In this document: positions 8,817 through 16,423 of the stretch, piece by piece
Numbering within the stretch: position 1 is the first letter of the stretch
How the letters are laid out: every line of letters begins with the position of its first letter
DNA from: Pseudomonadota bacterium
GTDB lineage: Bacteria; Bdellovibrionota_C; UBA2361; OMIW01
NCBI GenBank assembly: GCA_900299205.1
Contig: OMIW01000074.1
Location: 1-19,278 of the forward strand
Length of the DNA stretch: 19,278 nucleotides
Direction: 5' to 3'
The notes under the pieces: model-generated
Databases searched by the model: none
What the model was told of the DNA's origin: nothing
The model's input: the letters and a program-made list of their open reading frames with translations, nothing else
Program-made: the position numbers and the translations under genes

Positions 8817-10346
8817 TCAGAATGTCGAAAAAGCCTCATTCTCTGCTGCCGAGGCTGCATCACCCCTTTTAAGGCCCTTTTTCTGTGAACGCAGAACGCG
8901 GAGGGACTGAATACACCGGGGAGAGTACATCCCTCTCTCTGCACACGCGAGAAAGGGAAGGGTCGGATCAAAGGAGCGAACAGCAGTCAATGCCGAGGTA
9001 CATTCAGACGGCACGACGTTTACGAGACCAAGAGGTTGAGGTGCTGACGGGTCTTTTTGCCCCTGTTTTTCATTTGCCGCCTGTTGGCCGATGCCACTCT
9101 GACCTGCTCCCGGACTCGACGGGGCACGAGGGGGGAGCTGAGCCCTGAAACCCTCGTCGTCATCTATTTTGCCCCGACCCGATCTTTTTGCATTTCTTTG
9201 TTCGTGCTCTCGAGCCTTTTCCTGTTCTGCGAGAAAGGAGTTTATGCCGTAGGGGTCATCCTTTTGGCGGAAATCTCGCGTCTGGACCGAGGGACGTACC
9301 CGAACCGATATCTGTGTTGAGGCACACGCTGTTCTCAACAATTTATCCGCTAAGTTTGTCATCTCTGACCGAAGATTTTCTCTCTTATCCTCGGTGGCGG
9401 TACGAACCACCTGTTGATAGGTCTGCATGCTCGACGAAAATTGCGCTCTCAGCGTTTCTGATTCTGATTGAGTCCTCGATTTTTCCCCACGCTTCGAGCT
9501 CAATGAGCTGGTCGACTGAAGGGTGGTATCAGCATCAGCCGAATAGCAAGAGGGTGAGTCAATCCCATCGCGGGCACAGGTAGCAGAGGTACTTCCCGGA
9601 TTCAGCTTCAGAAGTCTCTCAATCGCGGCTTGGCATAGCAGGTTGTTCGATGATGCCGGGTCGCTTTGACCGCGGAACGATAGAGAGCGCAACATGCCCT
9701 GCATGCAAGCCACCTGGGTAAGTCTCTCGAGGGCGGCTATTCTCTCGATGTTGCGTTGCTCGGTGGGATCGCTCTCATAGCCTGAAGAGGCGAGAACGAA
9801 GCGGTAGTGAGCAAGCCTGACCGGAGTATTAGAATTGCCGGCGGGCACCTCATCAAGAAGGGAGTGAGGCAAGGTTTCGGCTTTTGTCGGAGAGGGTGAC
9901 GCTTCTGGGGGTGGATTTCCTGCTGTCTTTATTGCGGTTGAAAGTGTGCTCGGCTGCTTCGGATTGTTTGCTGAGTTTGGGTAAGGATCGTTTTGTTTTA
10001 AACCATCCGCATCGATTAGGCCCGGCGGGGGGGGGGCATTACCCGCCGATGTTGTCGAGGAATCTCCCGAATGCAAGGCAGGGGCTGTGATAGTATCCTC
10101 TTCAATAATCAGAGCCGAAGGAACCTTCTGACGGGGTTGCGGAGGTGATTGCTCGGCACTCGGGGCCGATTTTGGAAGAGGTGCCTCCTGGAGGTCCATC
10201 GCAATCGAGGACCTCTGGTCTGAGGACTGCGACCGATTTGACAGCTTAAGCAGCGCCACACCGACCATGCCGAGGAGAAGAATAACAAACCCTACCCGCA
10301 CCCGGGGTGACAGAGAAATCCATCGTTCAAAGAGGGGGTCGCGCAT
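8817..10346 (-). CDS. Hypothetical membrane-anchored protein with paired Cys modules
   Basis: Not recognised. The 509-residue product has a short basic N-terminus and one membrane helix (about 17-35, VRVGFVILLLGMVGVALLKL). A long Pro/Ser/Thr/Asn-rich stretch (about 40-175, including PPPP and PPPEASPSP) is probably disordered and outside the cytoplasm. Two modules follow with identical cysteine spacing: Cys238-Cys257-Cys267 and Cys449-Cys468-Cys478, both with CAxxGxxSPxC at the end. A charged helical stretch (about 296-340) and a Lys/Arg/Asp/Gly-rich linker lie between them. AGGA is 6 nt before the ATG. An extended -10 box lies about 113 bp upstream. A C10 tract in the coding strand (10027-10036) encodes part of the PPPP. 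It is convergent with glmM and divergent from psd, so context gives no function. An envelope spacer or scaffold protein is a guess. Confidence 0.7.
   Translation of the reverse strand: MRDPLFERWISLSPRVRVGFVILLLGMVGVALLKLSNRSQSSDQRSSIAMDLQEAPLPKSAPSAEQSPPQPRQKVPSALIIEEDTITAPALHSGDSSTTSAGNAPPPPGLIDADGLKQNDPYPNSANNPKQPSTLSTAIKTAGNPPPEASPSPTKAETLPHSLLDEVPAGNSNTPVRLAHYRFVLASSGYESDPTEQRNIERIAALERLTQVACMQGMLRSLSFRGQSDPASSNNLLCQAAIERLLKLNPGSTSATCARDGIDSPSCYSADADTTLQSTSSLSSKRGEKSRTQSESETLRAQFSSSMQTYQQVVRTATEDKRENLRSEMTNLADKLLRTACASTQISVRVRPSVQTRDFRQKDDPYGINSFLAEQEKAREHEQRNAKRSGRGKIDDDEGFRAQLPPRAPSSPGAGQSGIGQQAANEKQGQKDPSAPQPLGLVNVVPSECTSALTAVRSFDPTLPFLACAERGMYSPRCIQSLRVLRSQKKGLKRGDAASAAENEAFSTF
8913..9002 (-). 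repeat. Cys module, copy 2 (residues 449-478)
   Basis: Cys449, Cys468 and Cys478 with Ala452, Pro461, Ala469, Gly472 and SerPro475-476 match copy 1 position for position at an offset of 211 residues. Confidence 0.65.
9546..9635 (-). repeat. Cys module, copy 1 (residues 238-267)
   Basis: Cys238, Cys257 and Cys267 with Ala241, Pro250, Ala258, Gly261 and SerPro264-265. Spacing of the three cysteines (19 then 10) is the same as in copy 2. Confidence 0.65.
10027..10036. repeat. G10 homopolymer inside the 509-residue gene
   Basis: Ten consecutive G on the + strand, read as C10 in the leftward gene within a Pro-rich linker. A tract of this length is prone to slip by one base, which would shift the frame and remove both Cys modules. 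Confidence 0.7.
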
Positions 10347-10458
10347 TTCTTATCCTGCCGAGAGTGGCGTATTCAATTCAAGGGTTGGTACGGATCCGTT
10401 TTTAATTTCATTCCAATCACCCGCGAGATTCTTCGGGGCTCATTGAGGAATCCCCCCT

Positions 10459-10467
10459 ATTATAGCA
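10459..10467 (-). promoter_or_regulatory. Extended -10 promoter element for the leftward gene
   Basis: Read on the minus strand the bases are TGCTATAAT, a perfect extended -10 (TGnTATAAT). The hexamer 17 bp farther upstream (GGAGCA) does not resemble a -35, which extended -10 promoters can do without. It is about 113 bp before the start at 10346. Confidence 0.5.
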
Positions 10468-10614
10468 CCCCCTCTTTTTGATGCTCCACAGATAACCGAC
10501 GGATGAATGAGCCAATTCATTATTCATAGGGAATCCCGAAAGAGTAGGGGCCTTTGCATCCCCGTCCGAGAAGCGGTACCTTCTCCGAGGAGCTTCCTGG
10601 GGGTGTTTTTCCCC

Positions 10615-10647
10615 ACAGTGTTTCCCCATAGACAGTGTTTCCCCATA
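10615..10647 (+). repeat. Tandem 17-bp repeats upstream of psd
   Basis: ACAGTGTTTCCCCATA occurs at 10615-10630 and 10632-10647, separated by one G (17-bp period). A degenerate third copy (GTGTTTTTCCCCA) lies just upstream from about 10603. The array ends 28 bp before the psd ATG, so it falls in its leader or promoter. Confidence 0.7.
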
Positions 10648-10675
10648 ATAGACTCACCAATCCATTTCTCCCATC

Positions 10676-11521
10676 ATGTCTTTTTCACAGATCACCACCA
10701 TACTCCCCAAACGACAGCTGAGCTGGTTGTGTGGCACGCTGGCGCATGTTCCTCTTCCTCCTGTTCTGCGAGCTCCGGTGCTCCGAGCGTTCTCTCAGCT
10801 TGTCGGGATTGATGAATCCGAGGCTGAGCTTGCCCTCTCGGAGTACCCCTCTGTGGGGGCATTTTTCTCTCGCAAACTCAGGCTGGGAGCCCGTCAGGTA
10901 GACCCCGCGGTTCTAACCTGTCCTGTTGATGGTACGTTGCGTGAGATTGGTCAGGCCTCGCCCGAGGGAAAACTTTTGATAAAAGGGGTCACTTATACCC
11001 TCAGAGATCTATTGGGTGACGAGGAGGCCATCGCGGCCGCACACGGGACTCAGGTATGGAATGTATACCTTTCGCCCCGTGATTATCACCGAGTGCACGC
11101 CCCTGTTGATGGGATTCTGGAGCGGATTATTCATATACCCGGTTCGCTGTGGCCCGTAAACGATTGGTCTCTAGCCACCATCGACAAACTTTTCAGTAGG
11201 AATGAACGAGTCATCTTCGTGTTTCGTCAGGAGGATAGGTGCACCTTGATGGCGATGGTGGGGGCAACTAATGTAGGTTCGATTAGATTGACGGACGATA
11301 GCTCCTTCACAACGAGCCGATTTCTCTGCGGTTCTAATCGAAGACCCCGTTCGTTACCTATCGGTCAGAAGGTGAAAAGAGGGGACGACGTCGCTTATTT
11401 CACTCTAGGGAGCAGTGTCCTTCTCTTTTGGCATCACCTCTGCCCAAGACATGAGCTCCCTTCCCTGATTGAGCCTGGGTCTCATGTCTTGATGGGCCTC
11501 CCCCTGGTGACGAGGGCTTGA
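10676..11521 (+). CDS. psd: Phosphatidylserine decarboxylase proenzyme
   Basis: Converts phosphatidylserine to phosphatidylethanolamine on the inner membrane. The 281-residue proenzyme has CPVDGTL (Asp85), the YLSPRDYHRVHAP motif (His138, His141), a GATNVGSI-type segment (196-203) and, near the C-terminus, the self-cleavage site LGSS (244-247). Cleavage between Gly245 and Ser246 would yield the beta chain and a pyruvoyl-bearing alpha chain; the Asp85/His141/Ser246 triad is complete. LGSS replaces the commoner LGST. Length fits the proteobacterial type I enzyme. No Shine-Dalgarno is visible before the ATG (upstream bases are pyrimidine-rich, TTTCTCCCATC), so initiation may be leaderless or weak, or another start may be used. 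It is divergent from the 509-residue gene and convergent with cheY. Confidence 0.93.
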   Translation: MSFSQITTILPKRQLSWLCGTLAHVPLPPVLRAPVLRAFSQLVGIDESEAELALSEYPSVGAFFSRKLRLGARQVDPAVLTCPVDGTLREIGQASPEGKLLIKGVTYTLRDLLGDEEAIAAAHGTQVWNVYLSPRDYHRVHAPVDGILERIIHIPGSLWPVNDWSLATIDKLFSRNERVIFVFRQEDRCTLMAMVGATNVGSIRLTDDSSFTTSRFLCGSNRRPRSLPIGQKVKRGDDVAYFTLGSSVLLFWHHLCPRHELPSLIEPGSHVLMGLPLVTRA

Positions 11522-11545
11522 TAGTCGATGGAAGAGGAAGGGGCT

Positions 11546-11986
11546 TTATGATTCCGCAGCCGGCGCCGCAGGAGCGGCCGCTGCTGTTTGCTGCTGCTTT
11601 ACGATGATTAACTCTATCTTCTTTTGGAGGTCCTCGGCGGTAAACGGCTTTGTTATGTAGTTGCTGACTCCCGCTTTTGCGGCTTCCAGCACGTTGTCCT
11701 TCCGTGCTTCGGCGGTCACCATAAGGAATGGAATGTGTTTATATTTATCATCGGCTCTAACCCGCCGAAGGAAGTCGATGCCCATCATGTTGGGCATGTT
11801 CCAATCTGAAATTATCAACCTAAAGTCTTTTAACTTCAGCTTTTGCAAAGCCATTTTTCCGTCTTCGGCTTCGGTAATATCTTCGATGCCCATCTGTTTC
11901 AGGGCAGTTTTGATTATCCGGCGCATCGTGGAGAAATCGTCGACCACGAGCACAGGGTAATTTTTATCTTTAAGCAAAAAGGTCAT
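11546..11986 (-). CDS. cheY: Chemotaxis response regulator CheY
   Basis: Single receiver domain that, when phosphorylated by CheA, binds the flagellar switch. The 146-residue protein has acidic pair Asp16-Asp17 (VVDDFSTMRRI), phospho-acceptor Asp61 (ISDWNMPNMMG), Thr91 (MVTAEA), the aromatic switch Tyr110 and Lys113 (YITKPFTAEDL). The DFSTMRR, DWNMP and TKPF wording is that of true flagellar CheY rather than a generic regulator. There is no output domain, only an Ala/Pro-rich tail (about 134-146). No clear Shine-Dalgarno precedes the ATG. It faces away from cheX across a 346-bp region and converges on psd with 24 bp between. Confidence 0.95.
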   Translation of the reverse strand: MTFLLKDKNYPVLVVDDFSTMRRIIKTALKQMGIEDITEAEDGKMALQKLKLKDFRLIISDWNMPNMMGIDFLRRVRADDKYKHIPFLMVTAEARKDNVLEAAKAGVSNYITKPFTAEDLQKKIELIIVKQQQTAAAAPAAPAAES

Positions 11987-12332
11987 ACCAAACCCATTCG
12001 AACAATTACCTGATTATTGAAGAACGAGGTCCTTCACTTACCTCAATCATGTCGTCAGGTAATCGATGATACTTGAGGAAAAAAGGGGGCGCGCGGGCAT
12101 CGCATTTTTTTGAATGGAGTCAGAGCTTTATGTCAAAATCAAGTTCTGCATTAAAAAGAGCTGAGCTGATCACAGAATATGCTCTGGGCGCGATTCGACC
12201 TGTTTGATATCATCATCATATTGGTGCAGGAGTCTTCCTCTCAACGGGGGCCACGACCACATCTCGAGTGTGTAGTCGAGTAACTCATCGTAATCATACC
12301 GGAACTTAGTCTACTTTTTGGTAATCGACCCC
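11987..12332. other. Divergent control region between cheY and cheX
   Basis: 346 bp with no recognisable gene but much symmetry: ATTACCTGA (12005-12013) with its exact complement TCAGGTAAT (12055-12063); CCTCAATCAT (12041-12050) against ATGAT..TTGAGG (12066-12078), a 10-bp stem with a 3-nt bulge; and CTCGA (12263-12267) with TCGAG (12276-12280). A 25-codon reading frame lies at 12130-12207. No clear sigma70, sigma28 or sigma54 promoter pair was found by eye. Confidence 0.5.
12130..12207 (+). CDS. Possible 25-residue small ORF
   Basis: ATG to TGA, encoding a peptide that begins MSKSSSALKRAEL and ends GAIRPV. GGAG lies 10 nt upstream. It is too short for similarity to mean anything and may be chance. 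Confidence 0.15.
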   Translation: MSKSSSALKRAELITEYALGAIRPV

Positions 12333-12809
12333 ATGAAGGCTGAATACATCAACCCATTTATCAATGCGGCCATAAACACAATCAGCACCATGGCGTCGAC
12401 GGTTCCTACCCCGGGGCAACCTTTTCTCAAGCCGGATAAGAAGACGTTCGGCCCCGCGACTGGTGTGATCGGAATGGGGGGGGCAGCCGTTGCCGGCAAT
12501 ATGGCGATTAGTTTTGACGAGCCCTGCATTCTTGGTATCGTCAGTAGAATGTTCATGGAGGATATCGCCACCATCGATGACGATATACTCGACGCGGTGG
12601 GTGAGCTTACGAACGTGATAGCTGGCGGGGCGAAGGCGGAAATGTCCGAGCGTGGTCTTGTTTTCGACATGGCGACACCCTTCATGCTCCGTGGGCAAGG
12701 GGTAGAAATCGCCCAGTTCGCGAAGGTCCCCATTGTTGTGATTCCTTTCAAGACCGAGTTTGGAAACTTTGTTGTTGAGTCTAACCTCGCGCCGGTCGAG
12801 AAGAAGTGA
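12333..12809 (+). CDS. cheX: Chemotaxis phosphatase CheX
   Basis: Dephosphorylates CheY-P and so ends the motor signal. The 158-residue protein (from the ATG) carries the CheC/CheX/FliY-family catalytic signature in GELTNVIAGGAK, with Glu91 and Asn94 placed as E-x2-N. Before it are GNMAISFDEP and a DDDILDAVGE helix, typical of CheX. There is one such signature, as expected for CheX rather than two-site CheC. An in-frame TTG at 12318 is an alternative start; neither has a good Shine-Dalgarno. G8 at 12476-12483 lies within the coding sequence. Its place next to cheY, on the opposite strand, fits substrate pairing. CheX usually works as a dimer; here that is family knowledge. Confidence 0.9.
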   Translation: MKAEYINPFINAAINTISTMASTVPTPGQPFLKPDKKTFGPATGVIGMGGAAVAGNMAISFDEPCILGIVSRMFMEDIATIDDDILDAVGELTNVIAGGAKAEMSERGLVFDMATPFMLRGQGVEIAQFAKVPIVVIPFKTEFGNFVVESNLAPVEKK

Positions 12810-12928
12810 TTGGGCCAAGCTCTCAGGATCGCCAAGGCAGTTATGATCCTGTCATTCTTGGGACGGGGTGGGTGCTCCAACGTCACGGGCTCTGCGTAAG
12901 CCCGGCCGTTTTCCCATCCATGTTTTGA

Positions 12929-12952
12929 GGGCCGACCTTGATCAAGGAGCCC
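12929..12952. other. Palindrome between convergent cheX and cheW
   Basis: CCTTGATCAAGG (12936-12947) is a perfect 12-bp palindrome, flanked by GGGC (12929-12932) and GCCC (12949-12952). It could act as a weak bidirectional terminator for the convergent genes, but there is no T tract on either side. Confidence 0.3.
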
Positions 12953-13029
12953 TGTTCTGATCATCGTTCAAGTACCCCCCGATACTGCAGATGGGGAATC
13001 CGCTCAGAGCGGGGGGGGGATGGCGAGAG

Positions 13030-13536
13030 TTAATGGGGAAGCTCTGCTGGATCCTCGGGGGCTAGGTCTGCCACAACTCCGAGCAAAATCTGTGCGTCGA
13101 GAAGGATGTTGACAATATTCCCCTTGCGTCCCAGACCCAAAATTGAGCTTGAGTCAAAACTCGTACCGTACGCTGGTGATGGTTCTATCTCCCTTGGCTC
13201 AAAGTCGAGCACCTCGAGGACGGTATCGACGACGAGGCCTATCGGAACAGTTGTCGCCCCTCGTTTCATGTGTACCACGATGATACAGGTCCTCTCGTTG
13301 TAAGGGATCTCTGCCAGCCCGAACCTTCCTCTCAGGTCAATCACTGGAATAATTTTCCCTCGGAGGTTGATGACCCCTTTGGTGTGCTCGGGGCTTTTCG
13401 GGACCCGGGTTAACTGCGGTACCTGGATTATCTCCTGAATAGTCAGGATTTCGATGCCGTACCGCTCTTTCGATACCGCAAAGGTCAGGTATTTGCCCGC
13501 GAGCTCTTGCAAAGTCTTAATCTGAGTTGTGCTCAT
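13030..13536 (-). CDS. cheW: Chemotaxis coupling protein CheW
   Basis: SH3-like adaptor that links chemoreceptors to CheA. The product (168 residues from the ATG at 13536) reads YLTFAVSKERYGIEILTIQEII, then PEHTKGVINLRGKIIPVIDLRGRFGL and VDTVLEVL, the standard CheW core. A second ATG three codons upstream (13545) is possible, but AAGGGAG is 9 nt from the inner one and abuts the outer one, so I prefer the inner. The chemoreceptor gene is upstream on the same strand across 222 bp, which favours a shared transcript. A G9 run (13011-13019) lies just past the stop. Confidence 0.93.
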   Translation of the reverse strand: MSTTQIKTLQELAGKYLTFAVSKERYGIEILTIQEIIQVPQLTRVPKSPEHTKGVINLRGKIIPVIDLRGRFGLAEIPYNERTCIIVVHMKRGATTVPIGLVVDTVLEVLDFEPREIEPSPAYGTSFDSSSILGLGRKGNIVNILLDAQILLGVVADLAPEDPAELPH

Positions 13537-13758
13537 ACCTCTCATCTCCCTTCCTGCTGCACACTCTCTTCATCGGTACGGAGCGCTCGTTCACGAAGAA
13601 TCAGAAAGCCCATGTTGGCGCGACGAAGCCCCTTCCTAGCCATTAAAACCTACTACTCCCTCCCGAATAACCCGAACCTTTTTCGGCTCATGCCGAGACG
13701 ATGATGGCGGCCCCCCAGATGGAGGGGGACCTGACCGTCACCCCTTTCTTCGCTGACG

Positions 13759-15792
13759 CTAGAACCCAGCAAAATTGTCGTCGTCAAAGGGAATCACCGA
13801 TGATGCGTGCGAATCTTTCGGCATCACCGCTGACGTCGCAACTGTTATCGGTGCAGCCTTCTTGACGAATACGTCACTTTGACCAACATCTTGACGATGG
13901 GAATGGTGGGTTCGCGACCGACCGCCACGGTGCCCTACAATCCCCATGAGTCTCGCGATAATCTGGTCGAATGCGGATGCTTGAGCGGTCAACTCCTCGG
14001 CCGCGGAGCTCGTTTGTTGAGACACCGCTGTTGCACGAGCCGTCACCGTCGTTAGCTCCCCAATCGCACCATTCACCTGATTGATACCCGCTGACTGCTC
14101 GCGACTGGCGGCTGCGATCTCTTTAACAAGGGACGCAGATTGGACAACCTTCTGCCGAATGTTGTCGAGGGCACGTGCCACCTCTTCTGCCACATCCACC
14201 CCTTCCTGGGCGAGCTGCTTGGAGTGGCGGATCTTATCCCCGGTTTCGCGAGCTGCGTTAGCGCTTCGTTGGGCAAGATTTCGCACTTCTTCAGCGACCA
14301 CCGCAAACCCTTTACCCGCATCGCCCGCTCGCGCAGCTTCAACCGCAGCATTAAGGGCAAGTAAGTTAGTCTGGAATGCGATTTCATCAATTATCTTGAT
14401 GATTTGTGCCGTCTCGTCGGCAGCTTGACGAATCGAGTGCATCGCAGTCATCAAGCTATCGGTCGACTTCACACTCGATTCCGACGCCTCTCGGGCCGCG
14501 TCAGAGAGAGCAAATGCCTGCTGAGAACTGTCTGTGTTCTGACGCGACAAGGCAGATATCTCTTCGAGCGACTGAGAGGACGACTGGAGCGAAGCAGCCT
14601 GTTCGGTTGCTCCCTGAGCAAGCGATATGGAGCTCGTCGATACCTGACCCGCTGCGTTTCGAAGTTCGCCCGATCCAGTGTGAAGGTCGACCACAGCGCG
14701 CTCGATAGGAGATACCAACGCCTTCAGAACCCACCATATCAACCCCGTGAGCACTAACGCGAGAGCGATTGAAACCACTGCTCCCCACCAGACAGCCTCC
14801 GTCGCTGCTGAGGTAATTTCCGAATCGTCCACCGAAACTGCCACCGTCCAAGGCATCCCCTTGAACCCGAGTGCCCCTCGGAAATGGTAGGCTGCGACTG
14901 CCCGCCCGTTATCGAGGACCTCTGCAAGTGGATCTGACCCTCGGCTTAGCTGACGAGTTAACTTACCCTCGTCAAAAAGTCGAGCAGGAGCGGGTACTTT
15001 GGAGGGCTCTGGATCTTTCCCATGCCCTTGCTCTAGGTTATGGGAGACGATCGTCTCACCCTTCGTATTGACAACGGCGACCGCAGTCGACTCCATCCCT
15101 GTATTTGCCTGAACTTCCTTGAGGAACTGTCCCGCGATTTCAGAGACCAAACTCATGTCAGCGAGGTTATGCCAAACTGCGATCGTCTCCCCGGTCACCG
15201 CATCCTTGACGGGCGCGGTGAACCCCATTACTCGTCCAGAGTGACCTGAGTATGCGGACGTAACCTCTGGGCTAACGACGAGGTCCTCAACTACCGTTCC
15301 CGTCAGAGCACCTGCCTGCTCGGCCGTGTAGAATCGGCCGTCGATGGCGTCTCTGAACCACGATGCGCCGCTGTATTCACGTTTATACAACCCACTCGTA
15401 CTGATGGAATCTCCACTGAGAGTCTTATCGTTGACTGCTATCACCTTCCCGCTGGTATCCACCAGTATCATTATCGGGTAGATACCATAGAGAGCGACAT
15501 ACTGATTCATCGCCGCCACTATCGCGTTCTGCTCCGACCCGACACGATACCAGTTTGTTCTGTCCTGCACCGCAGGATTAATACCGAACGCCTGGACGTC
15601 GCCGTACCGCTCGAATAAATTTCTATCGATTTTATCCGCGACATTCACTGCGTGAACTTTCGTTGAGTCCCGCAGATTCCCGGCTATCTTATCGAGAGCA
15701 AAGTAATTCACGCCGCCGATAACAAGCGCTGGTATGAGACCGACCGCAAGAAATGCTCCGGTCAATGACTGTTTAATCGTCAGACTTCTCAT
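13759..15792 (-). CDS. Methyl-accepting chemotaxis protein with dCache sensor
   Basis: Transmembrane chemoreceptor of 677 residues. Membrane helix 1 (about 11-32), a periplasmic double-Cache sensor (about 33-333, two Cache-like strands [10 protein letters not shown] at 112-121 and [10 protein letters not shown] at 241-250), helix 2 (about 334-357), then the coiled-coil signalling domain with hairpin tip [21 protein letters not shown] (470-490) that contacts CheA/CheW. Between helix 2 and the coiled coil there is only a short [11 protein letters not shown] stretch and no full HAMP domain. The C-terminus is a His/Arg-rich linker then FDDDNFAGF, an acidic-aromatic tail rather than the NWETF-type pentapeptide of enterobacteria. 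Start at 15792 is chosen because AGGAGAG is 9 nt upstream and the basic-plus-helix signal follows; the frame is open 39 codons farther but looks non-coding. Ligand unknown. Confidence 0.92.
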   Translation of the reverse strand: MRSLTIKQSLTGAFLAVGLIPALVIGGVNYFALDKIAGNLRDSTKVHAVNVADKIDRNLFERYGDVQAFGINPAVQDRTNWYRVGSEQNAIVAAMNQYVALYGIYPIMILVDTSGKVIAVNDKTLSGDSISTSGLYKREYSGASWFRDAIDGRFYTAEQAGALTGTVVEDLVVSPEVTSAYSGHSGRVMGFTAPVKDAVTGETIAVWHNLADMSLVSEIAGQFLKEVQANTGMESTAVAVVNTKGETIVSHNLEQGHGKDPEPSKVPAPARLFDEGKLTRQLSRGSDPLAEVLDNGRAVAAYHFRGALGFKGMPWTVAVSVDDSEITSAATEAVWWGAVVSIALALVLTGLIWWVLKALVSPIERAVVDLHTGSGELRNAAGQVSTSSISLAQGATEQAASLQSSSQSLEEISALSRQNTDSSQQAFALSDAAREASESSVKSTDSLMTAMHSIRQAADETAQIIKIIDEIAFQTNLLALNAAVEAARAGDAGKGFAVVAEEVRNLAQRSANAARETGDKIRHSKQLAQEGVDVAEEVARALDNIRQKVVQSASLVKEIAAASREQSAGINQVNGAIGELTTVTARATAVSQQTSSAAEELTAQASAFDQIIARLMGIVGHRGGRSRTHHSHRQDVGQSDVFVKKAAPITVATSAVMPKDSHASSVIPFDDDNFAGF

Positions 15793-16245
15793 GGTTTTCG
15801 TCTCTCCTGAATCGATCGTAATTTCGCATATCCACCCAAGCCACCGCCCGCCCACCAATCCCTTCGAATGGGAGGCCTGACATCGAACTTTGAAAACAAG
15901 ATTCACCAAAGTCCGGTCTTGCCGCTTCCGACGCGAACGCGCCGAACCATGAGGCTGGTATCGGCCACAACCGATCCGAACTTGAGAGAGAAGAACTTTC
16001 CTTTTTCGAGAAACCAGTTTTTCAGGGATTTAATTTGACGAAGCCTCGTTAATCTTCGCGAGATTCATGCGAATGGCGTTATAATTTCACCCTTCGGGAA
16101 TGACTATGAGGCTAAACCCGAATATGAGGACAAGGGGTCCGTGAAATCTTTAGGAGAGAGATTCCGATTTGAGAATTTACTCAAGAAATGTGGGGTGAGA
16201 TCCGACCTTACGTCCATTGTACTTTCGGACGAACTGTCCACTTTA

Positions 16246-16274
16246 GTTGATAGACAGAGAGACTGAGTATCAAC
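16246..16274. promoter_or_regulatory. Inverted repeat upstream of cheA
   Basis: GTTGATA (16246-16252) and TATCAAC (16268-16274) form a perfect 7-bp inverted repeat around 15 nt. It ends 22 bp before a TATAAT box, an operator-like position. Confidence 0.35.
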
Positions 16275-16291
16275 CCCGTCGAGGAAATATA

Positions 16292-16313
16292 CCCAGTATA
16301 ATCTAAAACTGGG
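16292..16313. promoter_or_regulatory. Hairpin overlapping a TATAAT box
   Basis: CCCAGT (16292-16297) and ACTGGG (16308-16313) are exact complements; the enclosed 10 nt plus the last T of the left arm contain TATAAT (16297-16302). It may be a repressor site over the -10 or a chance hairpin. Confidence 0.3.
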
Positions 16314-16423
16314 ATGTCGGCAGTGCATCGAATGAAGTTGTTGGACGATGCGGTTTGACGGAGATCGCAAGGGGATGGTCCGGAGGTTGTCCGGTCAGGC
16401 GAAGCTAATAATAGTGACGGATT

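Larger units (their letters stand above)
10347..10675. other. Divergent control region between the 509-residue gene and psd
   Basis: 329 bp without a convincing gene. It holds an extended -10 box for the leftward gene (10459-10467) and tandem short repeats near the psd start (10602-10647). No tRNA or clear small ORF with a ribosome binding site was seen. Confidence 0.6.
15793..16423. other. Divergent control region between the chemoreceptor gene and cheA
   Basis: 631 bp with no convincing gene. Two TATAAT boxes on the + strand (16080-16085 and 16297-16302) lack a clear -35 at the normal distance; a TTGACG at 16035-16040 is too far from either. Perfect inverted repeats lie at 16246-16274 and 16292-16313, and a 5-bp one at 16055-16073 (TTCGC/GCGAA). 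An 88-codon frame on the minus strand shows no family features and no ribosome binding site. Confidence 0.5.

Noticed and set aside
10731-10748. Sigma54-like TGGCAC-N5-CGCA
   Set aside because: It lies inside psd coding sequence and the -12 element lacks the TTGC core.
12311-12964. Long minus-strand frames (up to 217 codons) over cheX
   Set aside because: They are antisense shadows; the + strand frame has the CheX catalytic signature and the antisense products show no family features.
13719-13738. C/G-rich hairpin after the chemoreceptor stop as a terminator
   Set aside because: A stem can form (five G-C pairs), but no T tract follows in the receptor direction, so I did not call a terminator.
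16080-16085. Complete sigma70 promoter at this TATAAT
   Set aside because: The -10 is perfect but the only good -35 (TTGACG at 16035) is about 39 bp away; a full promoter cannot be supported.
16104-16370. 88-codon minus-strand frame between the receptor gene and cheA
   Set aside because: No ribosome site, no recognisable motif, and it covers the inverted repeats of a control region.
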